A DNA stretch of 58,319 bases, taken from Rhodococcus sp. (in: high G+C Gram-positive bacteria) (GTDB lineage Bacteria; Actinomycetota; Actinomycetes; Mycobacteriales; Mycobacteriaceae). The stretch covers positions 1 through 58,319 of the forward strand of contig SEEV01000002.1 in NCBI GenBank assembly GCA_004211695.1. Reading direction: 5' to 3'. The notes below the pieces were generated by a model. That model was not told the DNA's origin. It worked only from the letters and a program-made list of their open reading frames with translations, and made no database searches. The position numbers and the translations under genes are program-made. Below are positions 9,117 to 19,400 of the stretch, in pieces; the stretch's first letter is position 1, and the number at the start of each line of letters is the position of its first letter.

Positions 9117-11345
9117 TCAGCATTCCGCCGGAACGAACGGGATCGGCAGCAGCGGCACCGCCGACGGTGCCGCCGCCGTGCCCCGCAGCGCCGCGAGCGG
9201 CTGCGGCGGGCCCTGGCGCACCGCCACCGCGACCAGCCGCGGGAGCTGTAGGCCGGCGAGTGTCACCCGGTCCACGTCGATCCCGTCCTCGCCGCACAGC
9301 AGGACGCCGGTGACCTTGGCGACGCCGTCGACCCGCGCGGCGACCGCCCACGCCTCGAGCCGCTCGAGGTCGGCGGTGAGGGGCCACCCGCCGCCGCTGC
9401 GGCCTCCGGTCAGGGGCGACAGAAACTCACGCAGCATGATTTTCAGGTCCTCGCGCACCACAGCGAGGTCGCGGCCGGGCAGCGCCTCGAAGCCCACGGA
9501 CAGCCACATCGGCAGATATTCGGGGCCCCGCAGATACAGCTCGGTGGTGACCAGGCGCCGCGGGTCGAGGTGGGCGCAGACGGCGTCCAGGAAGAACCGG
9601 TCCGGTTCCGGCGTGTCGGGGTGGACGGCGTCGTACCGCGGCACCAGCATCAAGGTGACGACCCCGGCCGAGGTCACGTCCCCGAGCGCGGGATGGAACA
9701 GCGGAAGCACCTCGACGCGCCCGAGATCGACCCCGGGTGTGCGCGCGACGACGTCGGCGAAGTCTGCGACGGTGACCAGGCGGTCCCGGTGCCGGACGAA
9801 CGCGGAAATCTGACGCTCGGCATCCTCGACCGATTCGGGCTCGTCGCCGCCCCACGTGGAAACGGGATTGGACACCTTGACGCCCGCCGGCAGCGCCGGT
9901 CCCTTGCTGATCGCGCCCGGTCCCACGAGCCCGACCCGCCCGCCGCCGTGGTCGTAGGACGCCGAGATGACAGCACCGGTCGGCGGGCGGCGGCCGTGCA
10001 CCCCATCCCCGAAGCGCACCGCCCCGGACTGCGGGTCGACGGTGTAGACATTGACCCGCTCGGCGGGGTCGGCGAGGACCGGCGACGAACCCTCAGCCAG
10101 CGGAACCTCCGGCGCCGCGGTCAGCAGATCGTCGACCCGCCGCCACACCGCGCCGCCCACGCTCACCCGCAGCGAGTCGACCAGCACAGGCACGCTGGCC
10201 AGCTGCACCATCTGATCGGTTTCACCGGTGCCGCGGCCGAGGGTCTCGAGCGGGACGTGAATCCGCTGGCGCACCATCGCCGCGTTGATTCCGAGCCAGC
10301 GGAACCTCGCGGACGCCTGCACCGCCGGAGTTTGTGCCCCGTCCCCCACCGTGGCCGCTGGGCGGATCCGCAACCAGGTGACGAGCCGCTCGGCGTCGTC
10401 GCCCTCGAGTGCCGGCGGAAAGCCTCCTACGCCATCCTCGGTCGGGTCGAGCGCCCAGACGCCGAGGCGGTCGCGGTCGGGCAGCTCCAGCTGTACCACC
10501 CCCGGCGTGGCCATCACGTCGACAGTGCTGGTGGTGGGCACGGGAACGTACGTCGCCTGCCGATCCTCTGCGTGCTCGGGCAGGGGCACTGTCACGTTGG
10601 GCAGGGTGAACTCGAGCCCGGGACCCGCCCGCATCGGGTCGGTGCCACCGGGCGGTAGCACCTGGGCACTCACCAGGACGTCCGGAACAACACCGACGGT
10701 GAGCACCTTGTTGGCGAGGGTGTCGCGCGCGACTTCGAGCGGGTCACCGGGACGAGCCAGCAGGGCAACCCAGAGAGCGCCGTCGACGGTGTCCGCGAGA
10801 TCGACCGGCACGCGCACGGTGGCGGACCAGTCGACCGGCGCGGTCTCGTAGTAGTCGAACTCGACGCCCGGTTCGGCGAAGCTCGCGTACAGTGCCTCGT
10901 ATTCACGCTCGACGTCGGCCCGCTCGGCCGCCCCGATCGCCGCGCGCTGCTTGACGAACGCCTTGCCCTCCACCGGCAGCACCGAAAGCCCATTGTCGGT
11001 GCGGAAGGCTACCGAGCCGGCCGCGACTTCCAGGTCGCGCGCGACCGGCGGCATGGTCAGCGGGCCCCGCTGGTTCTCGAAGGCCACCAACCCGGTGGCC
11101 GCCCGGGCGGGCTGGCGCGCGTATCCCAGCAAACGCAGGAAGGCCTGTCGGTTGCGCTCGGGGATCAGCGAGCTGCGGTACATCAGCGTCTCGCTCATGT
11201 ACGCCCACAGCTGCAGCAGCGTGATCCCCGGGTCGGCGTCGTTGCGGTTGGTCCACTCCGGGTTGTGCACCGGGATGCGGGCGACCGCCTCGTCGAGCAG
11301 TTGGCGGTAGCTGCGGCCGTCGATCGGAGGTGGCTCGAACACCAT
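9117..11345 (-). CDS. Baseplate J/gp6-like wedge protein (Afp11-like)
   Basis: 742 residues, typical of the putative baseplate assembly protein family in eCIS and related phage tails. The N-terminus has the hallmark stretch PEWTNRNDADPGITLLQLWA followed by the ERNRQAFLRLLGY block. A central block reads VRFGDGVHGRRPPTGAVIS, and the gp6-like core follows (FVRHRDRLVTVADFADVVARTPGV). It is expected to form the ring of wedges around the hub and to join the gp25-like and P2 I-like proteins, whose genes flank it. The start is 6 bp after the gp25-like stop, preceded by a GAGAGGTAGGG ribosome site. Confidence 0.93.
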   Translation of the reverse strand: MVFEPPPIDGRSYRQLLDEAVARIPVHNPEWTNRNDADPGITLLQLWAYMSETLMYRSSLIPERNRQAFLRLLGYARQPARAATGLVAFENQRGPLTMPPVARDLEVAAGSVAFRTDNGLSVLPVEGKAFVKQRAAIGAAERADVEREYEALYASFAEPGVEFDYYETAPVDWSATVRVPVDLADTVDGALWVALLARPGDPLEVARDTLANKVLTVGVVPDVLVSAQVLPPGGTDPMRAGPGLEFTLPNVTVPLPEHAEDRQATYVPVPTTSTVDVMATPGVVQLELPDRDRLGVWALDPTEDGVGGFPPALEGDDAERLVTWLRIRPAATVGDGAQTPAVQASARFRWLGINAAMVRQRIHVPLETLGRGTGETDQMVQLASVPVLVDSLRVSVGGAVWRRVDDLLTAAPEVPLAEGSSPVLADPAERVNVYTVDPQSGAVRFGDGVHGRRPPTGAVISASYDHGGGRVGLVGPGAISKGPALPAGVKVSNPVSTWGGDEPESVEDAERQISAFVRHRDRLVTVADFADVVARTPGVDLGRVEVLPLFHPALGDVTSAGVVTLMLVPRYDAVHPDTPEPDRFFLDAVCAHLDPRRLVTTELYLRGPEYLPMWLSVGFEALPGRDLAVVREDLKIMLREFLSPLTGGRSGGGWPLTADLERLEAWAVAARVDGVAKVTGVLLCGEDGIDVDRVTLAGLQLPRLVAVAVRQGPPQPLAALRGTAAAPSAVPLLPIPFVPAEC

Positions 11346-11351
11346 GGCGCC

Positions 11352-11747
11352 CTACCTCTCCACCGTCGTGGCCAGTCCGATGCGGGCTTGCTCGCCGGTG
11401 GCGACGAGCCGGTAGGTGATCGTCACGTTCGCCTGCTGCCGATCGATGGGGTCGGCGGAGACATCGATGCGGTCGACCCGGATCCGCGGCTCCCACCGCT
11501 GTAGCGCCTGCGCGACGCGGTCCTCGATCAGCCGGTGGGTGGCCGCGTTGTTCGGCTCGTACAGAAACGCCCGCAGGCCCGCACCGAACTCCGGCAGCAT
11601 GACCCGCTCGGCGGGGTCGGTACCGAGGATGACGCGGATGGACTCGCGCACGTTCTGCGACGCGGTCGACCAGGCCACCCGGCCGTCCGCGCCGAGACGC
11701 GGAGGGAAGGACACCCCCCGCCCCAGCAGCGACACCTCGTCATTCAC
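11352..11747 (-). CDS. gp25/gpW-family baseplate wedge protein (Afp9-like)
   Basis: 131 residues, the normal length for the family. It has the order expected of T4 gp25 relatives: an N-terminal loop with SASQNVRESIRVILGTDPAER, then the conserved EFGAGLRAFLYEPNN segment (the ExG/LR...F-x-P core), and a C-terminal beta strand pair (RVDRIDVSADP). gp25 proteins nucleate sheath assembly at the baseplate. The gene starts with GTG 3 bp after the upstream stop and is followed directly by the baseplate J gene. Confidence 0.93.
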   Translation of the reverse strand: MNDEVSLLGRGVSFPPRLGADGRVAWSTASQNVRESIRVILGTDPAERVMLPEFGAGLRAFLYEPNNAATHRLIEDRVAQALQRWEPRIRVDRIDVSADPIDRQQANVTITYRLVATGEQARIGLATTVER

Positions 11748-11750
11748 GGC

Positions 11751-13328
11751 TCAGCCCTCCTTCGGCACCGGCGCACAAACCTTGAGCAGGGGCACCCAGA
11801 AGAAGACGATGTTGAGGACCGCAACGATGATCATCAGCAGCATCAGGGCGCAGATCGCGATGATGGGGACCGAGAGCTGGCAGACCATCCCGAAACCGAC
11901 GGCCGGGGCCGTGCCGACCGTGCCGTCGCGCAGCGTCTCTTCGCTGACCCGGGCCATCTGCTTCCGCAGCTCGGCCGAGAGCACCATCGAGACGCTGCGC
12001 GGGAACTTGCGCAGTCCGCCCGGGCTGGTGTCCACGGGCATCACGATCCGCACCGGCCGGGCGGGGGCGTCGGGGTCGTAGAACGGTGCGAGCTGGAACG
12101 CCCGCGAGGGGGTGCTCAGCTTGTGACGCTCGGCCCGCGCGCAGCGCGGCCGCTCGTAGAGGCAGCGCGCCGCGTAAACGGCCGGGCCTGCGGGGAGGGC
12201 GGCCGCACCACCGGTCGACGGGAAGGCCCTCGGCGGCAGGATCTTGCTCGCATGGAGGAAGAAGGTGGTCTGGGTCGGGAAGAACGTGGGGCCGCCGGGG
12301 CTGAACGCCTCGATGCCCAGCCGCCGGATGGCTGCCCGGAGAGCGCTCGGCGTGAGACCGGCCACCGGCGCCGGCTCGGCCCGCCCCTGTTCGAAGAGGG
12401 CGGTCTCGCCTGTCATGGCAGTCGCCAGCGCCCGGCGCCAGGTTGTTGTGGCGCCGAAGCGTCGGTCCAGCTCGGGCAGGACCGTGGAGCCGGTCGCGAG
12501 CGAGCCTTCGAGGAACCCTGCCGGGCCGTCGAGCCAGAGCGCGAGGTCGACCATGGTGAAGAACAGCGATTCGCGGACCAGCGCCGCGTCCGCCGCGGCA
12601 TCCGCCGCCAAGACCTGTTGCATCCCGGCGACGACGGTCTCGAGGACTCGCAACCGGGTGTCGGCAAGTGCCGCTAGTGGGTCGATGGAAGGCGATGTGT
12701 CGGCGGGCGCGACGATCGGCACCGGCTCGTAGATCTCGCGACGACTGACCGGCACCAGCCCGGCCAGCAGGCGCCGGGGCCCACCGTCGCGTCCGGCCGT
12801 CGTGATCGGGAACAGCGGCAGCCGGGCCTCGTCGGCGAGCGGGGCGCCGGGCGGCGCCGGGCGCCACACTCCCCCGTCGCCGGCCGGGATCCACGCGTGC
12901 TCGACGAAGGTCGAGGGGTCGGTCGGATCGAGGGCAACCGAGCCGGAAGCGACCAGACGGCGGAGCACGAACGACACGCTCTCGTCCCGGTCCGGGAACG
13001 TGGCATGGTCGGGATGGCCGTAGCGGCGGCACACCAGCGACGCCGTCACCAGGTAGAAGCGGCCGTGCACCGGCTGGAACAGTGGCACGGGGGTCGCGGG
13101 GCCGCGTTCGTGGATCGTCCCCAGTCCGGCCCCGGGACGCTGCCAGGACTCGTGCCCGGCCACCAGCGGGCCCAAACCGGCGCCGCCGGGACGCACCGCG
13201 GCCGCAAACTGCTCCATGAAGTCGTCGGCGGCGAAGCGCAACAGCGCCGGTCGCTCGAACCCGACTCCCGCGCTCAGCCCGTCGGCCCACAGCGGCTGCG
13301 CCGTCCGCCAGACCACCTGCTCGCGCAT
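11751..13328 (-). CDS. eCIS-operon protein with C-terminal membrane segment; possible membrane anchor
   Basis: 525 residues, taking ATG 13328 (MREQVVWRTAQPLWADG), 16 bp after the spike gene stop. The first 480 or so residues look soluble and Ala/Pro-rich, with no recognised enzyme motif. The last 48 residues are strongly hydrophobic: a run of Ile, Leu, Met and Val (about 485-512) ends in a short tail closing with KEG. A C-terminal membrane segment is odd in a baseplate operon, since free eCIS particles have none. It lies between spike and gp25 genes. Known Streptomyces contractile systems stay in the cytoplasm and use a dedicated membrane protein (CisA) to reach the membrane. A similar anchoring job here is inference; I did not compare the sequences. 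Confidence 0.8.
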   Translation of the reverse strand: MREQVVWRTAQPLWADGLSAGVGFERPALLRFAADDFMEQFAAAVRPGGAGLGPLVAGHESWQRPGAGLGTIHERGPATPVPLFQPVHGRFYLVTASLVCRRYGHPDHATFPDRDESVSFVLRRLVASGSVALDPTDPSTFVEHAWIPAGDGGVWRPAPPGAPLADEARLPLFPITTAGRDGGPRRLLAGLVPVSRREIYEPVPIVAPADTSPSIDPLAALADTRLRVLETVVAGMQQVLAADAAADAALVRESLFFTMVDLALWLDGPAGFLEGSLATGSTVLPELDRRFGATTTWRRALATAMTGETALFEQGRAEPAPVAGLTPSALRAAIRRLGIEAFSPGGPTFFPTQTTFFLHASKILPPRAFPSTGGAAALPAGPAVYAARCLYERPRCARAERHKLSTPSRAFQLAPFYDPDAPARPVRIVMPVDTSPGGLRKFPRSVSMVLSAELRKQMARVSEETLRDGTVGTAPAVGFGMVCQLSVPIIAICALMLLMIIVAVLNIVFFWVPLLKVCAPVPKEG

Positions 13329-13344
13329 CAATATCCCCACCCCC

Positions 13345-14055
13345 TCACCAGATGTTCCCCGCGCCGGGCGTATAGCTCGCGCCGACAACAGAATTCGTGA
13401 TGACCGCCGCGTCGGCCTTGACCGCGCCGGAGAACTTCGACATCCCGGCGTCGACGGTGACCATGCCGGCGGTGACCTTCAGCTCGCTGGCCTCGACGGT
13501 CACCGTCGCGCCGGAGGTCAGCCGGATACCTCCCGCTCCCAGCTCGACGCTGTTGCCATTGGAGTCCCTCACCGTGATCTTGCCGGGGCCGTCCTCGAGC
13601 ACCACGCTCTGTCCACCCGGGGTACTGAGCGTCAGCTTCTCCCGGCCATCGTGGTCGTCCAGCGTGATCGTGACGCCGTTTCGCGAACGCAGGACCTTCA
13701 GGTGGTTCGCACCCGCGGCGTCCATCGACTCGGGCGGGGAATCCACACCGTTCCACAACGATCCGACGACGTAGGGGCGGCGGGGATCACCACCCTCGAA
13801 CAGCACCAGCACCTCGTCGTCGACGTCCGGCACGAACCAGCTGCCCCGGCCGCTGCCCGCCATCAGCGTGGCCAACCGCGCCCACGCCTGGTAGGCGCTG
13901 CCACCCGAGTCGGGCGACCAGGGCAGCCGGACGCGGACCCGGCCCTGACCGTCCGGGTCGGCCACGTCGGTGACCACGGCCGGATGCGCGCCGAAGTAAC
14001 AGCCGGCGACGCCACCGGTCAGGTCCATCGTCTCGCCACCCGGGATCGTCATCAC
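13345..14055 (-). CDS. Central spike protein, gpV/gp5-like OB fold with beta-helix (Afp8 C-terminal part)
   Basis: 236 residues. Residues about 20-105 are an OB-fold of the phage baseplate assembly protein V type (VVTDVADPDGQGRVRVRLPW, then WFVPDVDDEVLVLFEGGDPR and PYVVGSLWNG). The rest is a repetitive beta-rich segment with short Gly/Asp turns, as in beta-helical needles (GVTITLDDHDGREKLTLSTP; GNSVELGAGGIRLTSG). In Afp and PVC the hub and spike are fused as a VgrG-like protein; here they are two genes overlapping by GTGATGA. The start may be GTG 14055 or ATG 14052. Confidence 0.9.
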   Translation of the reverse strand: MMTIPGGETMDLTGGVAGCYFGAHPAVVTDVADPDGQGRVRVRLPWSPDSGGSAYQAWARLATLMAGSGRGSWFVPDVDDEVLVLFEGGDPRRPYVVGSLWNGVDSPPESMDAAGANHLKVLRSRNGVTITLDDHDGREKLTLSTPGGQSVVLEDGPGKITVRDSNGNSVELGAGGIRLTSGATVTVEASELKVTAGMVTVDAGMSKFSGAVKADAAVITNSVVGASYTPGAGNIW

Positions 14056-15131
14056 ACACCCCCCAGGCCTGGCCGCTGGATGCGGAATGTCGTGCGGAAG
14101 CCTGTGGCGCCGTCGTAGGCGTGCCGGATCTCGGTCACGAAGTACCGGCCGGAGAAGGCGCGCGAGATCCCGGCCAGGTCGACGTGCGATCCGACGATGA
14201 TCCGGGCGTCACCCTCTGCGGTACCGGTGCCGCTGACGAAGCGGCGCGCAGCGCGGCGAAACCGGGTCTCGGCCACCGCCCGTGCCTCGGCCGAGCTGAG
14301 CGGGACGGCGCCCACAATCCGGTCCACGCGAGAGCCGAACGCCCGCGCCAGCGTCGCGGCGCCGCCGGTCAGGCCATCCAGCTCCGCCTGGATCGCCGAT
14401 TCGGTCGCCTCGTGCGCGAGCGGTTCCTTCGCGCCGACGTCCCAGCCGGTGACGCCGACGCCGGTGCGCTGGTGGGACAGGTCGGCGAGCACGCTCAGCT
14501 CGCGCAAGTCCGCACCGTACGTCAAGGTCACGGCACCGGCGTCGCGCCGGGACCGGGCTTGCACGTGCAGCACCCCCCCGGCCAGCCACACCTCCGCGTC
14601 GACGGCCCGGGCGCGGGCCCGCACGAACGACAGGTCGCTCTCGTTGAGCTGCGCCAGCGCGCGGTACTGCGTGGTGTCGATGTCGACGTCGGCCTGCAGT
14701 CCGTGATCGGCGGCGATCTGTCGAATGACGTCGTCGTCGCTGACGTCCTCGAACGTGCGGGTGCGGCGGATCATCCGCAGGTCCTGCAGCCGGTCCTCGG
14801 CGAGCACGACGAGTTCCGGGACGCGGCCCAGCGGGTAGTGTTCCTCGATCCCGGTGACCGCACCGGTGAAGATCTCACCACGGCGGTCGCCCTCTCCGAT
14901 GGTCAACGCGATAGTCCGGCCGAAGTCGACCAGCCGCCGGTCGGACAGCACGAAACCCAGCCCGGGGCCGGCCTCGCCCCAGTTGCCCAGCACGATCTCG
15001 CAGCGGCGCATGCCCTCGACGTCCTCCTCGACCGAGGCGGACAGCACGCCGGCGCCGAGGGACGGCTCGACGTTGCCGTCGAGCGACACCGATGGCGTGG
15101 CGGCGTACAGGGTCGGCGTCGGCAACGGCAT
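14052..15131 (-). CDS. Baseplate hub protein, gp27/late control D-like (Afp8 N-terminal part)
   Basis: 359 residues, matching the phage late control gene D/gp27 hub family: an N-terminal tube-like beta-barrel (SASVEEDVEGMRRCEIVLGNW), a GxVTGIEEHYP segment, the DDDVIRQIAADHGLQADVDI block, the conserved NESDLSFVRARARAVDAEVW stretch, and a C-terminal barrel strand (FVTEIRHAYDGATGFRTTF). It should form the trimeric hub that adapts the six-fold tube to the three-fold spike encoded by the next gene. The ATG overlaps the upstream region just after the DUF5908 stop. Confidence 0.9.
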   Translation of the reverse strand: MPLPTPTLYAATPSVSLDGNVEPSLGAGVLSASVEEDVEGMRRCEIVLGNWGEAGPGLGFVLSDRRLVDFGRTIALTIGEGDRRGEIFTGAVTGIEEHYPLGRVPELVVLAEDRLQDLRMIRRTRTFEDVSDDDVIRQIAADHGLQADVDIDTTQYRALAQLNESDLSFVRARARAVDAEVWLAGGVLHVQARSRRDAGAVTLTYGADLRELSVLADLSHQRTGVGVTGWDVGAKEPLAHEATESAIQAELDGLTGGAATLARAFGSRVDRIVGAVPLSSAEARAVAETRFRRAARRFVSGTGTAEGDARIIVGSHVDLAGISRAFSGRYFVTEIRHAYDGATGFRTTFRIQRPGLGGV

Positions 15132-15132
15132 G

Positions 15133-15294
15133 TCAGTCGGCCCTCACCCTCGCGCGGCGGTCGGCGAGATGCCGCGCAATGTCCGCCAGATCCAGCGGTG
15201 TCATCCCGGGCGGCCGGGAGGGTGTGGCGGCCGGGGTCGATTGTGGTGGCGGCGGTTCGACCACCAGATCGAGCTCGTTGATGACGACGGGCAC
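15133..15294 (-). CDS. Small DUF5908-like protein (Afp6-like)
   Basis: A 53-residue gene starting at GTG 15294 (MPVVINELDLVVEPPPP). An AGGAGG ribosome site overlaps the stop of the upstream Afp7-like gene. It ends with DLADIARHLADRRARVRAD and stops one base before the ATG of the hub gene. The opening MPVxIxEL and the position between the tube-adaptor and hub genes match the small DUF5908 proteins encoded at the same point in eCIS and type VI-like clusters. Its exact role is unknown; it is presumably an assembly or baseplate accessory. Confidence 0.82.
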   Translation of the reverse strand: MPVVINELDLVVEPPPPQSTPAATPSRPPGMTPLDLADIARHLADRRARVRAD

Positions 15295-15298
15295 AGCG

Positions 15299-16015
15299 CT
15301 ACCTCCTCACGATCGCGGGCGACTGGTTGGGCGTACCCCGGCCGGCGGCCAGGTCGACGAACGAGCCGGGTGTGAGGATGCGCGGATTCTCGATCCCGTT
15401 GGCGCTGGCCACGGCGACCCAGCCGGACGGGTCGCCGGAGCGGCCAAGCATCTGCTGCAGCCCCTCGCCCTCGCTGGCGGGGGCCTGCGGCCGGGTGCCG
15501 GGGGCAGGCGCGCCGGCCAATGCCTGGATCTGGAACTGGATGTCCTGGCTGGCAATCGAGAGCGCGACCTTGGCCCGCAGCGGGCGCCCCTCGGCGGAGA
15601 AGAACTCGAGTGTCTCGTCCATCGACTCCATGACACCCTCGAACAGGAACGAGCCCCACAGGAACCGCACGGCCGGCGGTGCCAGGCCCTCGCCCTGACG
15701 CACCGGGACGAAGAAATGGTTGACCTTCTTGGTGAGCTCACGAACGTCGGCGACATTCGCCGTCGCCGAGGCGTCGAACCACAGCTCGGCGGTCAGCTTG
15801 GTGCTGCTCTTACTGACGTACTGGATCGCCGCGCCACCGGACTGGTCACCGCCGGCCACGGTGTTCGAGTACGTCACCTTGAGCGACTCCGGGTTGAACT
15901 GCACCTCGACGGTCGCCTGATCGTTGGTGACCTGGGAGGGGCGGTCGCCATCGGCAAGGCGGATCTCCTGCAGCTTCGCCCTGGTGATCGACGCGGGTTC
16001 AGGCACCGCCCCCAC
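15299..16015 (-). CDS. CIS tube/baseplate adaptor protein (Afp7-like)
   Basis: 238 residues. The N-terminal domain holds the conserved EVQFNPESLKVTYSNT motif and the AELWFDAS block of contractile injection system tube-initiation proteins (Afp7/Pvc7, gp53/54-like). A Pro/Ala linker (about 170-195) then leads to a short C-terminal domain (DPSGWVAVASANGIENPRI...PGSFVDLA) that resembles a LysM module. These proteins join the inner tube to the hub. The start is GTG 16015 or, more typical in sequence, GTG 16006 (MPEPASITRAK); both overlap the tube 2 stop. Confidence 0.88.
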   Translation of the reverse strand: MGAVPEPASITRAKLQEIRLADGDRPSQVTNDQATVEVQFNPESLKVTYSNTVAGGDQSGGAAIQYVSKSSTKLTAELWFDASATANVADVRELTKKVNHFFVPVRQGEGLAPPAVRFLWGSFLFEGVMESMDETLEFFSAEGRPLRAKVALSIASQDIQFQIQALAGAPAPGTRPQAPASEGEGLQQMLGRSGDPSGWVAVASANGIENPRILTPGSFVDLAAGRGTPNQSPAIVRR

Positions 16016-16475
16016 CGCCCGACGGCTTCTCGAGTGTCAGCATCTCGTACGCGATCTCCATCTCCTCGATCGCCACCAGCCCGGTCTGGGCGTTGAGTGC
16101 GGGAGCCTTGAGCTTGGCCGGCAGGCAACCGGTCAGGACGAAGGTGGCGACCGGAGCCGATCGGTCGGCGCCCAGCATCTCGACCTCACAGGTCGCGCGC
16201 AGGTGTCGCTCGCCGTCCCGCGTCACCCGGTCGACCCAGTCCCACAGGTCGAAGGAGGCGGTCATGCCGCGCTTGAGGGAGAGCGTCCCGTACGACACCG
16301 GCCCGGCCAGGTGGATCGGACGGTTGTTGTTGCCGCCCTCGCGGATGGTCTTGACCTCGGTGGCGACCTCGAGCCCGCCGCACTCGCTGAACGACGCGTC
16401 GCACAGCGGATCGGTGCTGCGGTCGCCGAGCATGATGTTCACGTGGAAGTTGAAGGTGGTGAACAGGTTGGGCAC
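15999..16475 (-). CDS. Inner tube protein 2 (T4 gp19/Afp5-like)
   Basis: 158 residues, standard gp19-family length. The opening FTTFNFHVNI, the FSECGGLEVATEVKTIREGGNN strand-loop, VSYGTLSLKRGMTAS and the EEMEIAYEMLTLE end are all family hallmarks. A Gly-rich tail closes it. It is less like the abundant tube 1 and sits next to the hub and adaptor genes, so it most likely makes the first tube ring near the baseplate, as Pvc5 does. It starts 1 bp after the sheath 2 stop. Confidence 0.92.
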   Translation of the reverse strand: MPNLFTTFNFHVNIMLGDRSTDPLCDASFSECGGLEVATEVKTIREGGNNNRPIHLAGPVSYGTLSLKRGMTASFDLWDWVDRVTRDGERHLRATCEVEMLGADRSAPVATFVLTGCLPAKLKAPALNAQTGLVAIEEMEIAYEMLTLEKPSGGGGGA

Positions 16476-16476
16476 G

Positions 16477-19400
16477 TCACACCTCCCTCACGGTGAGCTC
16501 GCCCGGGCCGGACTGCACCAGCCGAACCCGGAGGAACACCAGGGGCTGCGCGGGTGCGACCCTCAGCTCGACGACGAACCGGCCAGCGGCGGTGAGTGCC
16601 GCGGGGTTCAGCGATGCGTCGGCGACGACCCGGAACGCCTCGCTCGGCACGGCACCGGCAAACGCACCGCGCTGGTACAACTCGCCGAGCAGCGTCTGGA
16701 AGGTGCGGGAGACCATCGACCGAAACCGGTGGCCGTGCGGCTCGAAGACATAGGCCGTGCCGTGCCGCAGCGCGAGGCGCCGCAGCAGAATCATCAGCCG
16801 TCGCACGCCGATCGGGGCGAGCGCGTCGTCCAAACTCAGGGTGCGGGCCGCAAGCGGAACGAACCCCGCCGGTCGACGGGCCAGGACATTGACCCCCTGG
16901 GCCAGCATCCCGCCGACGGCATCCGCGTCCAGCGTCGGAGTCAGCGCCACGACCGAATCCACCGGTTGGTTCCCCGGCGTGATCCACGCGCCGCGAACGA
17001 TCGCTCGGTGCGCGATGACGCCGGTCATGGCCCCGTCCGGTGGGGCGGGCCGCAGACCCGTGGCGGTCCGCACCACGGTCCATGGATGATAGACCGCGCC
17101 GTGGCTCAGCACGTGCGCCTCGCCGCCGTCGAGCATCGGCGGCGCGGGGTGGAGAGGTGTCGGTGCATCGCTGACCCGCGCCTCGAAACCGGTCAGCGCC
17201 GACAGATGTTCGACGGTCTCGCCCTCGCGATAGTGCACTGGCATCGACAGCACTGCCAGCAGATCGCCGCGCGCTCCGGCCATGCGCAGCAGCGCACGAT
17301 GCACCGACAGCAGATCCTGCGACACCTCGCCGCTCACCGGATTCTCCACTCGGGTGACGCGGACCTGAGCGGGGAGAACGACCGTGTTGGACCAGGCGCT
17401 CGAGGGTTCGCCTCCCGGTGTCGTGTACCGCGCGCGGACGAAGCTGTCCACCTGCCCCGCCGCCGGGACGGGTTCCCGCCGTCCCCACTGGACGACGCGG
17501 CGTTCGTCGACTGTTTCGAACCCGGGGTCGGCTGAGCGCTCGATCTCGACGGCCAGGTCCGGCCGAGGTTCCCACACCAGCCAGCCGTCGTCCGTTGGAG
17601 GAGATCCGGCATCGATCGGTTCGGCGCTCAGGGCCAGCACGGGAGCGGGCACGCCGCCGTCGCAGGTCTCGAAGTCGGCGGGCGGAAGCACAGCTGTGAC
17701 GGTGTTCGACCATGGCCCACAGCGGCCGTCTGATCCGCGGGCCCGCACCCGCAGCGACAGCCGTACAGGACAATCCGCGGCCGCTAGCGCCATGCCGACG
17801 GCCTCGCCGGTGGAGGGTTCGGCGGTGGGCGGCGCGGCCGGCCCCAGCGGGGCGGGACCGTCGAGGACAACGGTGGCTGGGTGCAGATCCGGCCGGACGG
17901 CCTGCTCGACCACATATCCGGCGACATTCGCGACCGGCGTCCACCACAGGGTCAGCTCGCCGTGCCGCTCGACGGGCGCCCAGAGATGCGGCGGGGCGGC
18001 CACACTGGTGCCCGCTTCTACGACGTCGTGCCATCCGGCGTGCCCGGCATCGGGCACCGCCACAAGAGTCACCTCGTCGATCGGCAGCAGCGCGTGAATG
18101 CCGCGCAGCGGCTGCGCCGGCGCCACGATCGAGGATTTCGCGTACGCCCGGCCCAGCAGCGTGGCCGCGCCCTCGTCGACCAGGTCGCCGTCGAGGAACA
18201 GGCCCTCCCCGAACGCCTGCAGGCCATCGCGCGCCAGTCGGGTGCTGCTGCCGGTGTCCGTCGCCGGGCCGCGCGCCGCCTCCGGACCCGCCGTGTCGGC
18301 GAGCGCCAGCGGCAACCAGACCGGGATTTGCCCGAATGTGGACCCCGCCACCGGTGCGCTCGACCCCGCCAGAGCCAGCCGCGGTGCGGCCACCGCCGCC
18401 CACAACGGCGGCAGCCCCGGAATTCCGCCGGCCTCGGACACCCGCGCGAGCGGTGTGTCCCCGCGACCGTCGGCGCGTGAGAGGCCGGCGAGCACGGCGA
18501 AGAGCTGCTCGTCGGTCGGCAGCGTTGCCCAGTACCTCGGGTGGCGGGGGTCGAGACCGAGACCGTCGATGCGCGAATGTAGCCGCTCACCGCGCCAGAC
18601 CGTCAAGGATAGGTTCAGACGCTCGGCCACAGGCGTCCGCCACTCGGCCAGGTCGGCGGCGGACCCTTCGTGAACAAACCATGCGTCGCCGGTGACCAGT
18701 GACCCCGCGGCGCCGTCGGGGACGGACGCCTCGCCCGTCACGGCAACTCCGACCACCGAGACCGCCATGACGGACCGGTCGTCGAAGTCCAGGCGCAGCA
18801 GATCATCCGGCCCCGGGACGTCTTCCCCGGCAAAGGTCAAAGTCACACGGCCCGGGGTGTCGGCTGGCTCGACGCCCGGAACCTCGGCGAGATCGACTTC
18901 ACCGTCGACCGTGACCCGCGCGGCGCGCTGAGCCGACCCCGGTACCGTCCCATTCCGGGGAAAGCTGAGGACCCACGCCCGCTCCCAACCGATCACGAGG
19001 CCGGCGGCCGCCCGCCGGATCGAGGACACCGTCAGCAATGCGAGCATGCGTCCGCCGTCCCGGACCAGCCGCAACAGGTCCCCCACGATGAGTGGCGCAT
19101 CGGACGCCAAGGTCAGGAGTTTGTCATCAACACCTACCCTCGTAACCCTCGGCATCCGCACTGCGCCCAGAACTGCGGCCACGGCCAGATCGTCCGCCCA
19201 GCTGCCCACCGCTCGTGCCTGTGCCCTCGCCAGCTGCCACCGCCCGGTTTCCGGATCGACGGCTACCAGCCCGGTCAGCGGGAAGAGGCTCCGGGCGGCC
19301 TCGTCGGCCGCCACCCGCACCACCCAGCAGCGCCGACCTCCGGAGCGGAAGAAGGCCTCGACGGCAGGGCCTAGGTAGGCGTGCCGAAGCCGGCCGGTGG

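Noticed and set aside
16439-18403. 654-codon minus frame overlapping sheath 2
   Set aside because: Low-complexity Arg/Gly/Ala composition, fully inside a gene with clear sheath homology.
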